Source: Candidatus Bathyarchaeota archaeon | GTDB taxonomy: Archaea; Thermoproteota; Bathyarchaeia; 40CM-2-53-6; RBG-13-38-9 | Assembly (NCBI GenBank): GCA_018397035.1 | Contig: JAGTQV010000003.1 | Span: forward strand, 1 to 37,412 | Direction of reading: 5' to 3' | DNA length: 37,412 nucleotides | Part shown: piece by piece, positions 8,367-16,541 of the stretch | How positions within the stretch are numbered: the stretch's first letter is position 1 | Layout of the letters: each line of letters opens with the position of its first letter | The notes under the pieces: generated by a model | Told to the model about the DNA's origin: nothing | Database searches by the model: none | Seen by the model: only the letters and a program-made list of their open reading frames with translations | Position numbers and translations under genes: made by a program

Positions 8367-8975
8367 ATGCAATACATCAAGCGGTGCATGCTCAAAGCAT
8401 TTATCCATCAGAGAGTTAGAGTGATAAAGAGTTCACCCAAACCATCATCAAGTGTATTATGGTTGAGCAAGAAAACGGTAAAACATGCTTTTCTCTTGGC
8501 GGCTTTAATACTTTTGATCATCGGATCATACCTCCTATTGGAACGACTGAAGATTGGCCTACAGGCGGACCTTACCAAAGAACAGAGAGAGGTCGACACC
8601 TACCTGCGCAGCTACTATCTGGCTTACGGCAACAGATCTACCTCAACGCTTCTTACACTCTTTGATGAGGACGCGATCCTTTCAGCCCCTGACGGCACCA
8701 TCTGCAGAGGCGCAGATGAGATAAGGTCTTACTTCGACCGGGCCTTCATGTCTTATTCAAGCTTCACTATCACAAGGATAATAGTCAAGATCGAGGTCCG
8801 CGGAGCAGATGCTAGTGCAGTATACGAGACTAGGGTGAGGCCACGTACCCTATCTGGAGACCGTGAACCCCCCCAACTCTTCTACAGGGACACCTTCGTT
8901 TTGAGAATGGTAGACAGCACCTGGAGGATCAAGGCTCTGCTGACGGAGGTCAGCCAAGCCAAGCATCTGTTCTGA
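8367..8975 (+). CDS. Membrane-anchored NTF2/SnoaL-like protein
   Basis: A 202-residue protein. A basic N-terminus is followed by one transmembrane helix at about 38-58 (HAFLLAALILLIIGSYLLL), then a cone-fold NTF2-like domain. Its features are REVDTYLRSYYLAYGNRSTSTLLTLFDEDAILSAPDGT and CRGADEIRSYFDRAF, matching SnoaL/DUF4440 proteins, with a terminal DTFVLRMVDSTWRIKALL strand pair. In soluble relatives this fold binds small hydrophobic molecules or is catalytic; here it probably sits outside the membrane. The start is uncertain: Met1 or Met8 would both precede the helix. It follows the methyltransferase operon by 80 bases on the same strand and might be cotranscribed. Confidence 0.7.
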   Translation: MQYIKRCMLKAFIHQRVRVIKSSPKPSSSVLWLSKKTVKHAFLLAALILLIIGSYLLLERLKIGLQADLTKEQREVDTYLRSYYLAYGNRSTSTLLTLFDEDAILSAPDGTICRGADEIRSYFDRAFMSYSSFTITRIIVKIEVRGADASAVYETRVRPRTLSGDREPPQLFYRDTFVLRMVDSTWRIKALLTEVSQAKHLF

Positions 8976-9196
8976 GAAAAACCTCCCAACAGACCCTGTT
9001 GAGGCCAACTTCAGAATACTGATTAATGAGCAGGCGGTGCTTCATCCTTCAAGCTAGTGAAGAGTCGTCAAATAGGACAGGGAAGTGGTTTGCAGGATCT
9101 AAGAAGCTTCAACTTGAGTGCAGGTTCCTTAGCATATGTGCGCACCCCGCAACAAGTCACTTTCGGAACAGATGATCGAAGACAAGTTGTAACACA

Positions 9197-9214
9197 GTCG
9201 AATCAATATATGTG
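9197..9214 (+). promoter_or_regulatory. Possible TATA box of the epimerase gene
   Basis: AT-rich AATCAATATATG lies just upstream of the TTG start at 9224 in an otherwise GC-balanced 250-base spacer (8976-9223). The short distance would imply a leaderless or nearly leaderless transcript. Call by eye only. Confidence 0.3.
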
Positions 9215-9223
9215 GATTAGAAG

Positions 9224-10183
9224 TTGACGCGAGATTCCGGTTCATTCATTCTCGTGACAGGGGGAACAGGACTTGTCGGTGCACATGCAGCCAAGAGACT
9301 TATCGAAGAAGGCCTCAAGGTGGTTCTCTTCGACCTCAGCCCAAGACCTACAGATTTCATTGAAGGCCTAGATGCACCTGTTGTGAAGGGGGATGTCAGG
9401 CAACTTGAGGATCTATTTGAAGTCGATCGTCAATACCCAATCTCTGAAGTAGTCCACGCGGCCGCGGTGCCTTCAGAGTCTGCGTGCAGAAATGATCCAG
9501 CAGCCTCATTCGAGGTGAACGTGAAAGGAACGTTGAACGTGTCCGAGTTCTCGAGGATGAGAGGCTTACGTATGATCTATGTGAGCTCACAGGCGGTCTA
9601 TGGGGATCTTCATCATGAGACCTTCACACCAATCATGGAGGAGGAGTCGCCTCAATTGATCTCAGGAATATATGCATCACAGAAGCTGATGGGTGAGATC
9701 ATAGTCAGATCATACTATAGAATCTACGGACTGGCCGCGGTGATTCTTAGACCGTCATGGGTCTACGGGCCTGGACAGAGAACGGTCCAGAACCCGGTAT
9801 CAATCATCCTAGAGAATGCGGTCAAGAAGAAACCCTTCATCCTGAAGGAAGGAGGGGATCACCCGCTGAACCTAACCTACGTCAAGGATCTTGCTGAGGC
9901 GATACTCCTCTCCACAAGAAACAAGAATCTGAGACATCTGGTCTTCAATATAGATGGGGGAAGACTGGTCACTGTTAGAGATGTCGCGGAGGCAGTCAAG
10001 GAGGCTGTCCCAGGGGCTGAGATCGAGGTAGGGCCTGGATACTGGCCTGTGCTCTGCGAGCAGTCACCTGTAAGAGGTGCAGGAGACTTGACGTTGGCTC
10101 GTGTAGAACTTGGCTTTACGCCAAAGTTCTCCCTAAGTCAAGGTGTGAAAGAGTTCGCCCAGTATCTCGTCGCTCGATCCTAG
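9224..10183 (+). CDS. NAD-dependent epimerase/dehydratase (extended SDR)
   Basis: A 319-residue extended short-chain dehydrogenase, most like UDP-glucose/UDP-galacturonate 4-epimerases or dTDP-sugar dehydratases. The NAD-binding T-G-G-T-G-L-V-G is at 12-19, an acidic Asp37 follows the second strand (VVLFDLS), the catalytic Ser is in YVSSQAVYGD (119-128), and Tyr150-x3-Lys154 is in G-I-Y-A-S-Q-K. The later RPSWVYGPGQRT is typical of nucleotide-sugar enzymes. The start is a TTG at 9224 preceded by an AT-rich AATCAATATATG around 9201-9212, which may be the promoter. The substrate is not predictable; no glycosyltransferases lie nearby. Confidence 0.85.
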   Translation: MTRDSGSFILVTGGTGLVGAHAAKRLIEEGLKVVLFDLSPRPTDFIEGLDAPVVKGDVRQLEDLFEVDRQYPISEVVHAAAVPSESACRNDPAASFEVNVKGTLNVSEFSRMRGLRMIYVSSQAVYGDLHHETFTPIMEEESPQLISGIYASQKLMGEIIVRSYYRIYGLAAVILRPSWVYGPGQRTVQNPVSIILENAVKKKPFILKEGGDHPLNLTYVKDLAEAILLSTRNKNLRHLVFNIDGGRLVTVRDVAEAVKEAVPGAEIEVGPGYWPVLCEQSPVRGAGDLTLARVELGFTPKFSLSQGVKEFAQYLVARS

Positions 10184-10740
10184 TTAGTGTCTATTCCATT
10201 CAGATATCACGCAAGCGCAAACTAGTAGCTTCTTCAAGAGAGTATTGTCTGGCTGAGTCCTATCCCACAGCAATCTAGCTAGACAGTCAAAGCAGGGAGA
10301 TTTAGAACGGCCTTTAGTCGACCTCAAGCGGTTAGCGTAAGCCCGATCGAGGGCCCAGCCCCAGCCCATTATCTTCTGGTCTAGCAGGTTCTGTGTTAGA
10401 GTTGATAGTGATAGATCGTTTCAAACTCGAACGTACTCGAACTCCGTTCATATAATTCTTGAGAGTGTTGGGATCTGGCAATTGATGGATATATCGGAGG
10501 GTTGCCTCCAGCTCCAACATCCTCAAGAGAGATAATGGGTGCGACTCATCGAGGGGAAGCCTGACACCCAAATGATGCAAGACCTATACAGAATAAAAGT
10601 ATAAGCTGTTCCGTGGGCCAGTACTCCGCAGCAGCAAGAGCGGTTAGCTTTCGGTATCGCATATATTCAGGGTGCAGTACCTAAAGAGTGATCTCAAATA
10701 GGGGTAAGGTAAGACGTCTGAGACCAGACAGATCCTCCTG
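10184..10740. other. 557-base spacer, no convincing gene
   Basis: Short open frames exist on the minus strand (for example 10332-10580), but their products lack any recognisable pattern and no ribosome site stands out. I see no tRNA, no repeat array and no strong hairpin here. It may contain the promoter of the DUF2207 gene close to 10700. Confidence 0.5.
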
Positions 10741-12546
10741 TTGCTGCTGATCACGTATACGTTGGCAGGTGCAGGCTTGCTTGCAGTTGTCGTTTTTCCT
10801 GCAGCAGTAAATGATTCAGAGGGAGGCATAGAGATAATAGATTATCAGGCTACATTATCGTTGAATGGGACACTAAGAGAGAGATTCGTGTACAAGATAA
10901 CAGCAGACAACAGGTACAGGATGCTGTATAGATCTTGGGAGGCCCCTGTCGTAGCTGGTGATTTTGGCTCACCGAACATTCAAGTCCTTAGGATAATGGC
11001 GCCGCTTCAAGGGATCTACACGTATACCAAGGACTACTCCGGCACCGTGCATCTGGATCCTGAAGATGAGACTGTACACAGGGATGTGATGATACTCGCT
11101 GAACTGAATGAGGTGGGGGTTTTCAAACCGGACTACTTCAACCCAGGGATCTATGCGGTTGAATACGTCTTCGCTGTCCATCCACCGATAGAGTGTGATG
11201 ATGAACTCTGCCATCTAAACCTGAGACTCGCTTCCAGTCACATGGCTTACGCGAAGGTTACGATCACCATTAAGGACAGGGATAAGATAGCCGCATTCTA
11301 CCCTCATCCGCCAACATTGACCGGAAAAGAATTCGGCGAAGATATAGTCATCAATGGATCCTCCACTGAGAATCAACTTATCGAAGTCGAGTTACTGCTC
11401 AGGAAAGACGCTATATCGGGGATGAGCGGTTTCCGGAGTCATGTGGAAGATGTCAAGGGGAAGACGGAAAGAGCAAATCTGCTATACTCTCTACCTTTCC
11501 ACTTGGCCGAGTTCATGAGGCATGTTACGTATCTTGTTGTCTCAGTGACGCCGCTGGCCTTCCTGTACATCTACAGGAGATATGGTGTAGAGAAGTTCTT
11601 TGATGTCCCCCGATACCTGAGTTTCGTACCTTACAGGAGAAAACCGTGGATTGTCAACATGATCTTCAGCGGCGATGTTGCCGACTTCGACCAGAATGGC
11701 TTCTATGCGACGATTCTTGACCTGCACGCCAGAGGAAAGATCAAGATCGATGTGAGAGATCCGTCTAAGGGGAAGGAAAGCGGATTGTCTATACGAGTGA
11801 TTGATCCAGCTGGCGGAGAAGATGACTATGAAAGGAGAGTCATCAGATTCTTCGCAGATGATGCAGGAGGAGTCTTCGACACTGATAATGTGAATGATCT
11901 CTTGGAGAGGGCTAAGACTATGACAAGCGCACCCCCAGAACTTACAAGGATGAAATATGGTCTCGACTCCCTAGTCTCCTACAGGAATGAGAAAGTCGTC
12001 TCCACATTCGCGGTCAGTGGAAGAGGAAGAATAGCAAAACTGCTTCCTATCCCAGCAGCGCTCCTGTTCGTGAGCATTATTCTGATGGCGCTCAACCCAG
12101 ACGTCTTCAAATTGGCTGTGGGCGCTACGGTCCTCAGCATAGTTGGCATCATCCAAGTCTGCATTGGGATTACCTTTCCATCTACACTATTCGGCAGATG
12201 GAACAAGGACTATTATAGGGAGAAGCAGGAGTGGGACTCCTTCAGGAACATGCTCTCCGACCTGGCCCAATTGAAAAGGTATGCGCCTGAGGATCTGTCT
12301 ATTTGGGGTGAATGGCTCATCTACGGAACAGCGCTCGGTGTCGGGGACAAGGTTGCTGAGGCCATGAAGCAACTACACATCAATATGCCAGAGCTTGAGA
12401 CTTTAGCAACTGTGCCTGCTATAGTGCGGCCAGTGATATTCACACCTATCAGGACTCACTCAACCTCGAGCAGTACGAGTGGATTCGGCGGCGGAGGGTT
12501 CGGTGGGGGCGGAGGATTCGGGGGCGGAGGGGGAGGAGCTAGATAG
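10741..12546 (+). CDS. DUF2207 family membrane protein with Gly-rich tail
   Basis: A 601-residue member of the DUF2207 (predicted membrane protein) family. Order: signal/first helix at about 1-20, the extracytoplasmic DUF2207 domain (IEIIDYQATLSLNGTLRERFVYKI onward, about 30-230), a helix near 262-280 (VTYLVVSVTPLAFLYIYRRY), a cytoplasmic part with NGFYATILDLHARGKIKI, two more helices around 430-480, a cytoplasmic segment, and the family's hallmark tail of Gly/Phe repeats (GFGGGGFGGGGGFGGGGG), encoded by 12481-12537. The start is a TTG at 10741; an in-frame stop at 10705 excludes a much longer form. Function of the family is not established. The gene is not in an operon. Confidence 0.85.
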   Translation: MLLITYTLAGAGLLAVVVFPAAVNDSEGGIEIIDYQATLSLNGTLRERFVYKITADNRYRMLYRSWEAPVVAGDFGSPNIQVLRIMAPLQGIYTYTKDYSGTVHLDPEDETVHRDVMILAELNEVGVFKPDYFNPGIYAVEYVFAVHPPIECDDELCHLNLRLASSHMAYAKVTITIKDRDKIAAFYPHPPTLTGKEFGEDIVINGSSTENQLIEVELLLRKDAISGMSGFRSHVEDVKGKTERANLLYSLPFHLAEFMRHVTYLVVSVTPLAFLYIYRRYGVEKFFDVPRYLSFVPYRRKPWIVNMIFSGDVADFDQNGFYATILDLHARGKIKIDVRDPSKGKESGLSIRVIDPAGGEDDYERRVIRFFADDAGGVFDTDNVNDLLERAKTMTSAPPELTRMKYGLDSLVSYRNEKVVSTFAVSGRGRIAKLLPIPAALLFVSIILMALNPDVFKLAVGATVLSIVGIIQVCIGITFPSTLFGRWNKDYYREKQEWDSFRNMLSDLAQLKRYAPEDLSIWGEWLIYGTALGVGDKVAEAMKQLHINMPELETLATVPAIVRPVIFTPIRTHSTSSSTSGFGGGGFGGGGGFGGGGGGAR

Positions 12547-12862
12547 GAGCTAAGTCTGACAAAGGCTAATACTAGTGATGAATACTGGGGGATGGTCGAA
12601 AGTTTAGGGCGGAAGCTAAACAGCAACTATCATAGGAACCCTGACTAAAACCGATTCTGAGCTGCCGCGCAGGGCAGCATAGTAGGGATCAAGCTGATGG
12701 TGGAGTAGTCACCGGAGGTAGAGGTGTGGGGATCTCTGGCGGTATTGATGACAGGTGACTAGGAATAGCCAGTAAGTGTACCATCTGTTTACTAGAGACT
12801 CACACTTCATAAGACAAATGTTTTGAGCAAGAAAGTGTATACTCTGACTGGAGGATGAGATC
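12547..12862. other. 316-base spacer with a small hairpin
   Basis: No open frame of note on either strand. A 6-bp GC stem with a 6-base loop (GCTGCC at 12661-12666, GGCAGC at 12673-12678) is visible. Nothing identifies a known RNA. The 3' end holds the GGAGGATGAG ribosome site of the next small gene. Confidence 0.45.
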
Positions 12863-13027
12863 TTGGTCGCTAAAGGCGATCTGTACAAATGTGATGTATG
12901 CGGGATAGTATGTGCTGTAGATGACATATGTGGCTGCACAGAATGCGACCTAATTTGCTGTAATACGCCAATGAAAAGAGTGGGAAGAAAGACAACCGGG
13001 AAAGCAACCAAGAAAAAGAGAAAGTAA
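12863..13027 (+). CDS. Desulforedoxin-like Cys-rich mini-protein (54 aa)
   Basis: A 54-residue protein starting at TTG 12863, preceded by a good ribosome site (GGAGGATGAG, 12850-12859). LYKCDVCG (7-14) and DLICCNTPMK (29-38) match the two halves of the desulforedoxin/desulfoferrodoxin N-terminal domain, in which C-x2-C and C-C bind one iron. Between them are four extra cysteines (17, 23, 25, 28), giving eight in total. The tail is Lys/Arg-rich (GRKTTGKATKKKRK). It could be a redox or zinc/iron-binding protein, perhaps also contacting nucleic acid through its tail; that part is inference. The gene is alone and ends before a T-rich stretch near 13060. Confidence 0.75.
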   Translation: MVAKGDLYKCDVCGIVCAVDDICGCTECDLICCNTPMKRVGRKTTGKATKKKRK

Positions 13028-13343
13028 CCCGCATCATCAACTATTACCTCAAAATATCCTCTCTTTTTGCAAGTCTGAATGCTGGTTTAATGTAGCGAGC
13101 AATAACTGGATTTGTAGTGATGATATTGGTGGCATGTAGGAGTGAATGTTGAACCTCAGGTTCAACTTGAATCTGTGTACACCATTAGCTTTAGCTCGGA
13201 ACCATTATGCTGGGAAGCTATGTTAGCTGTTGCTATGCCGAGGTGTTATGTCCGCCAAGACCAGCACACGCATGAATTAGTACATAGTTCAGCGTTCGCT
13301 GATGCGGTGGGTCTGACGGGTTTTTGATCATTTGTCTCTGATC
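13028..13343. other. 316-base spacer with T-run and a perfect inverted repeat
   Basis: TCTCTTTTTG around 13058-13069 could end transcription of the mini-protein gene. A perfect inverted repeat lies at 13148-13166 (listed separately). The open frame at 13142-13327 has no protein-like pattern and is not called. Confidence 0.4.
13148..13166. repeat. Perfect 8-bp inverted repeat
   Basis: GTTGAACC, a 3-base loop TCA, then GGTTCAAC. It lies in a spacer about 180 bases past the 3' end of the minus-strand VOC-like gene (which ends at 13344). It could be an operator, a transcript-end hairpin or a relic. Confidence 0.5.
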
Positions 13344-14099
13344 CTAGACTTCAATTTCTGGGATGACTGGTTTGATTTTGAACCTCATCGGTCTTTGAAG
13401 CAACCTAGACTTCGTCCATTCAACAGCCAGCATAGGCATCATCTTCCACAGTTCCTGCTGTGTCAGTTGAAGTATAGCACCAGACGGCAAGGTTACCATA
13501 GACTCTGAGAGCCCCGGCATAACCCTGAAAGGTTTCCGTAGACTACCCAATCCTGAATATATGAGCTGTCTGTGGACGATGGTTACTGATGGGACTTTCA
13601 CGCTAAACCTGTGCCAGCCTCTGAAATGAAGACTTGGCAGCTGCTGTCTTGGGGTGGGATCCGCTGCGACGAGACGTAGCTCAACACTGCCCAACTTGAC
13701 CCTGCCCTTAGCCTCAGTACTGACAGCGCCAAGTTGCTCCAGTAGGAGCCGCTCGTCTTCTGATGGCCTGAGGGACGTTATCTGCACGGAGCGGACACGT
13801 GGCGTCTTGGCTGGGTGGCAGACGATGTTCATCTCCGGAGCCGGGTTGAAGGTCATCTCATCCAGTCCCGGGGCGTCGATCTCTACGGAACTCAAGACCC
13901 CAGATTCTGGGCGTTCTCCCTCGACGTGACCTAGAAGCTCGAGGGAGACCTTTCCAACATTAAGGAGTGCCACTGGTATAGAGGTCTGGGCTTCAGCCAA
14001 ATCGAATCTTAGGAATGGTCTCAAGCCAATTCTGGAAGCAAGCTCTCGCAAGGCCGCTTCGATGTCCGGAACGTTCGCGATGAGTGAGTCGATTTCCAA
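13344..14099 (-). CDS. VOC-like two-domain protein of unknown role
   Basis: A 251-residue protein. The N-terminus (SLIANVPDIEAALRELASRIGLRPFLRFD, then IPVALLNVGKVSLELLGH) follows the pattern of methylmalonyl-CoA epimerase/VOC modules. A second similar unit appears at about 150-230 (HRFSVKVPSVTIVHRQLIYSG, then MVTLPSGAILQLTQQ). The usual His and Glu metal ligands are not clearly present, so it may not be a metal-dependent enzyme. A linker with VQITSLRPSEDERLLLEQ joins the halves. The fold call is tentative; no substrate can be named. It is transcribed alone on the minus strand. Confidence 0.5.
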   Translation of the reverse strand: MEIDSLIANVPDIEAALRELASRIGLRPFLRFDLAEAQTSIPVALLNVGKVSLELLGHVEGERPESGVLSSVEIDAPGLDEMTFNPAPEMNIVCHPAKTPRVRSVQITSLRPSEDERLLLEQLGAVSTEAKGRVKLGSVELRLVAADPTPRQQLPSLHFRGWHRFSVKVPSVTIVHRQLIYSGLGSLRKPFRVMPGLSESMVTLPSGAILQLTQQELWKMMPMLAVEWTKSRLLQRPMRFKIKPVIPEIEV

Positions 14100-14449
14100 G
14101 CAATATTCCTGAAACTATCCCTACCCGAGACAGTTATATTCCTTATTGCGAGCGCTAGATAGACGAAATATTGACAGATGCCTTTCCCGTACAAATTGCC
14201 GTTGCAAGTAGCACGATGGTATGGGAAGTGCTTTACAGGGGCGTCGCTCAGTTCATTGTATGAGCGCTTTTGTCTGTGGTTTGTGCATGCATAGAGACTC
14301 GACCTGTGCGGCGATAATGGATTGTGATGGTGTGGTTGAGCACCAGCCGCGGTCTTCGGTGAACGTTAGCGAGTTTATTGTTTTCTGCTTCCATACCACA
14401 CGCCAATCATTTATGTAATGGCACTGTAAGCTTTTGAAGGATAGGCAGT
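14100..14449. other. 350-base spacer, no convincing gene
   Basis: The only open frame here (14221-14418, plus strand) is Cys/His-scattered with no family pattern. An AT-rich patch near 14131-14145 may be the promoter of the minus-strand VOC-like gene. Nothing else stands out. Confidence 0.45.
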
Positions 14450-15160
14450 ATGAGGGCTAAGCACATCGGTATTGTAGCGTGCAGTGCGGAAGGGGCCGCA
14501 TTATGTTATCGCACGATTTGTTTGGAGGGTGAAAAATTGATGGGAAGTTACGCCCATCCCGAAGTTACCATGCATACCCATCCACTAGGTGAATACATGC
14601 GACGCATTGAGGTGGGCGACTGGAGAGGCGTAGCCAACCTGATGTTATCCTCAGCAGATAAGCTTACAAGAGCAGGAGCCGACTTCGCGATATGTCCTGA
14701 TAACACGATCCATCAAGCATTCGATCTTGTTGTGCAAGAATCGCCAATTCCATGGCTTCACATAGCCGAAGAAGTAGCGGCCGAAGCAAAACGTAGAGGC
14801 TATCACTGCCTCGGAATCCTAGGTACACGTTTCTTGATGGAGTCCAGCGTCTATCCAGACAAGCTCGCTATAAAAGGTTTAGAGAGCAGGATACCCAAAG
14901 CGGAACAACGTGAAAAGATTAACAAGATAATCTTTGAAGAACTGGTCAGAGGCATCCTATCTTCAAACGCGCGCAAATACTTCTGTAGAATAATAGACGA
15001 GTTCAGCCAGTGGGGATGTGATGCTGTCGTGTTGGGCTGTACCGAGATACCTCTTCTGATATCCCATAAGGATTCATCTCTGCCAGTACTAGATTCAACA
15101 AGAATACTTGCAAGAGCTGCCTTAATTCAATCAACATCCAACATTGACGCGCCCAGATGA
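14450..15160 (+). CDS. Aspartate/glutamate racemase-family protein
   Basis: A 236-residue protein of the Asp/Glu/hydantoin racemase superfamily, which interconverts L- and D-amino acids without cofactor using two opposed cysteines. The second catalytic motif, LGCTEIPLL (195-203, Cys197), is intact. The first, normally C-N-T-x-H, reads C82-P-D-N-T-I-H88, so Asp84 rather than Cys directly precedes Asn-Thr. The N-terminal IGIVACSAEGAALCYRT and the ILGT segment at 122-125 also fit the family. With the altered site it may be a racemase with a shifted Cys, or a related lyase or isomerase. The gene is followed on the opposite strand by tRNA-Leu. Confidence 0.8.
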   Translation: MRAKHIGIVACSAEGAALCYRTICLEGEKLMGSYAHPEVTMHTHPLGEYMRRIEVGDWRGVANLMLSSADKLTRAGADFAICPDNTIHQAFDLVVQESPIPWLHIAEEVAAEAKRRGYHCLGILGTRFLMESSVYPDKLAIKGLESRIPKAEQREKINKIIFEELVRGILSSNARKYFCRIIDEFSQWGCDAVVLGCTEIPLLISHKDSSLPVLDSTRILARAALIQSTSNIDAPR

Positions 15161-15256
15161 AACGGACTATTGTCTGTGCCAAAGCTAATGAGCATCCATG
15201 AAGGGGGCTAGGTCTCTGTGTCAGTTCTTCTGCGTGGCAAAGCACGCACACCTCGA

Positions 15257-15395
15257 TGGTGCGGGGAGTGGGATTCGAACCCACGAAGGCCTGCGCCACA
15301 GGGTGTCTCAGGCCGTTCCTGCCACCACCTAAGCCTAGCACATCGCGACCATGTCGCGGTGCCCTGCCCCTTAGACCAGACTCGGGTATCCCCGC
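15257..15395 (-). tRNA. tRNA-Leu(UAG) with two introns
   Basis: On the minus strand the acceptor GCGGGGA (15389-15395) pairs with TCCCCGC (15261-15267), followed by A73 and an encoded CCA (15257-15259). The T arm is GTGGG-TTCGAAT-CCCAC. Removing two stretches, 15334-15361 (28 nt) and 15305-15327 (23 nt), gives an anticodon arm CAGGG-CTTAGGA-CCCTG with anticodon TAG (15329-15331) and a long class II variable arm. The second intron is at the canonical 37/38 site; the first lies at or just before 31/32 (boundary ambiguous by up to three bases because GGC is repeated). Both introns can form hairpins (CGCGAC/GTCGCG; CAGG/CCTG). Confidence 0.9.
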
Positions 15396-15568
15396 ATAGC
15401 CTCCCTCTAATGGTTTCATACATGTTATATCTTTATCCCGCTAGGGTAGGCGGCGCCACAGAGACGCCGGAACCGCCGTGTATTCTCTCAACAACTTTGA
15501 TTAATCACCCCGTAGGGATTCTATTGTGCAGACTCTCTAGGCAGCAGGCAAGGAGGCACAGGTAACCT

Positions 15569-15853
15569 TTGGGTTTGCCGACCAGCAAGGAAAAAGCAGA
15601 GAATACCACTCTAGCCTTCAGCCGAGTAGCCTGCTCCGACGTCAGCATAAGGATAATGCTCCTTCTGGAGAAGAATGATAAAGGTGCTTCCAGAGAGGAG
15701 TTGATGAGGCAGTCACTCGCGGGTAATGAGGGGATCTTCGAGTATAGCATCAATGAGCTTGTGAGATCTGGTCTGGTCTCTTCTGACTCGCCGTACGTAC
15801 TCACCAGTTCCGGTAAAGAAATAGTTAGGAAACTGAGGTCTGTCCTTCCTTAG
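15569..15853 (+). CDS. Small winged-helix DNA-binding protein
   Basis: A 94-residue protein with a winged helix-turn-helix pattern: helix VSIRIMLLLEKNDKG, recognition region SREELMRQSLAGNEGIFEYSINELVRSGLV, and wing SSDSPYVLTSSGKEIVRKL. The shape resembles ArsR/PadR-like archaeal regulators that bind DNA as dimers. No ligand or metal motif is visible. The start is a TTG at 15569 (another TTG two codons on); AGGAGG at 15550-15555 is a candidate ribosome site. It sits between two multi-intron tRNA genes read on the other strand, so its target is not suggested by context. Confidence 0.7.
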   Translation: MGLPTSKEKAENTTLAFSRVACSDVSIRIMLLLEKNDKGASREELMRQSLAGNEGIFEYSINELVRSGLVSSDSPYVLTSSGKEIVRKLRSVLP

Positions 15854-15958
15854 CAGCTTCTCTGCTTCAACAGCTTCGGGGCAGCGGATTTTCCAGAGGA
15901 CTCGGTGCCTGCCAAGTAGTGTATTATTCTTCTGCCTTTTTCTCTCAATTGCAGGAGG

Positions 15959-16107
15959 TGGTGCTCCGGGCGGGAGTCTCATGACATTTCTTCGATGCCA
16001 TTTTGAACCCGCGATCAACGGCTTTAGGGATGCTCTCCTCGCATCGAAGCCCGAAAGGCCGCTATGCTGTCGGTCCAGCACGGCTAACCGGGCTACACCA
16101 CCGGAGC
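15959..16107 (-). tRNA. tRNA-Glu(UUC) with three introns
   Basis: On the minus strand the acceptor GCTCCGG (16101-16107) pairs with CCGGAGC (15963-15969), then A73 and CCA (15959-15961). Three insertions interrupt it. A 17-nt one in the D arm (about 16066-16082, ambiguous by three bases because AGC is repeated) has a GCTG/CAGC hairpin. A 28-nt one at 37/38 (16024-16051) has GATGC/GCATC. A 26-nt one in the T loop at 59/60 (15976-16001) has a 7-bp ATGGCAT/ATGTCAT stem with one G-U. Without them the arms read GCGGC-CTTTCGA-GCCGT (anticodon TTC, 16053-16055) and GCGGG-TTCAAAT-CCCGC, a normal tRNA-Glu. Confidence 0.9.
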
Positions 16108-16206
16108 ACTCCTAGGAAAGCAAATACCTCTGACCTTTAAGCTCTTTCTAGATCGAGAGAGATCTGGGATGATCTCACTGGAGACTCGGTTAGCAGAAGA
16201 GGCTGA

Positions 16207-16482
16207 TCAGTATCTGATGCTGAACTTTTGAAATTCCCCTCTCCACTCTTCAGAGTTGACCTCCACGTTTTTGACCTTAGCCCCTAGGGAGCCCTTCTTG
16301 CAGAACTTCAGCATCTCCTCAACTGCCTCCTGATCCCCCTCGAATACTGCTTCGACGCGTCCGTCAGGCAGGTTCCTGACCCAGCCCTTAACCCCTAGTC
16401 TGTCAGCATGTTTCTTCGTCTCATGCCTGAAGAAGACGCCTTGAACAAACCCGCTAACGTAGACGTGTACTCTGGCCTTCAT
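16207..16482 (-). CDS. acyP: Acylphosphatase
   Basis: A small cytoplasmic enzyme that hydrolyses acylphosphates such as acetyl or carbamoyl phosphate. The product from the ATG at 16482 is 91 residues, the normal length; an earlier Met eight codons upstream (16506) is possible, but the family begins with the strand VHVYVSGFVQGV. Catalytic Arg is in VQGVFFRHET and catalytic Asn in VKGWVRNLPDGRVEAVFEG, both conserved. The ending EEWRGEFQKFSIRY is the usual last strand. The gene runs away from ilvD, with 127 bases between the two starts holding the palindrome listed below. Confidence 0.93.
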   Translation of the reverse strand: MKARVHVYVSGFVQGVFFRHETKKHADRLGVKGWVRNLPDGRVEAVFEGDQEAVEEMLKFCKKGSLGAKVKNVEVNSEEWRGEFQKFSIRY

Positions 16483-16541
16483 CCATATCTCCCCAGGGAA
16501 CCTCATTCTTCACGACGAACTTGGAGATATTGTTTACCCAC

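Noticed and set aside
10332-10580. 82-aa open frame on the minus strand
   Set aside because: No domain, no ribosome site, and low-complexity ending; it looks like chance openness in a GC-balanced spacer.
12479-12540. Tandem GGCGGAGG-like repeat
   Set aside because: It is simply the codons of the Gly/Phe tail usual for DUF2207 proteins, not a separate repeat element.
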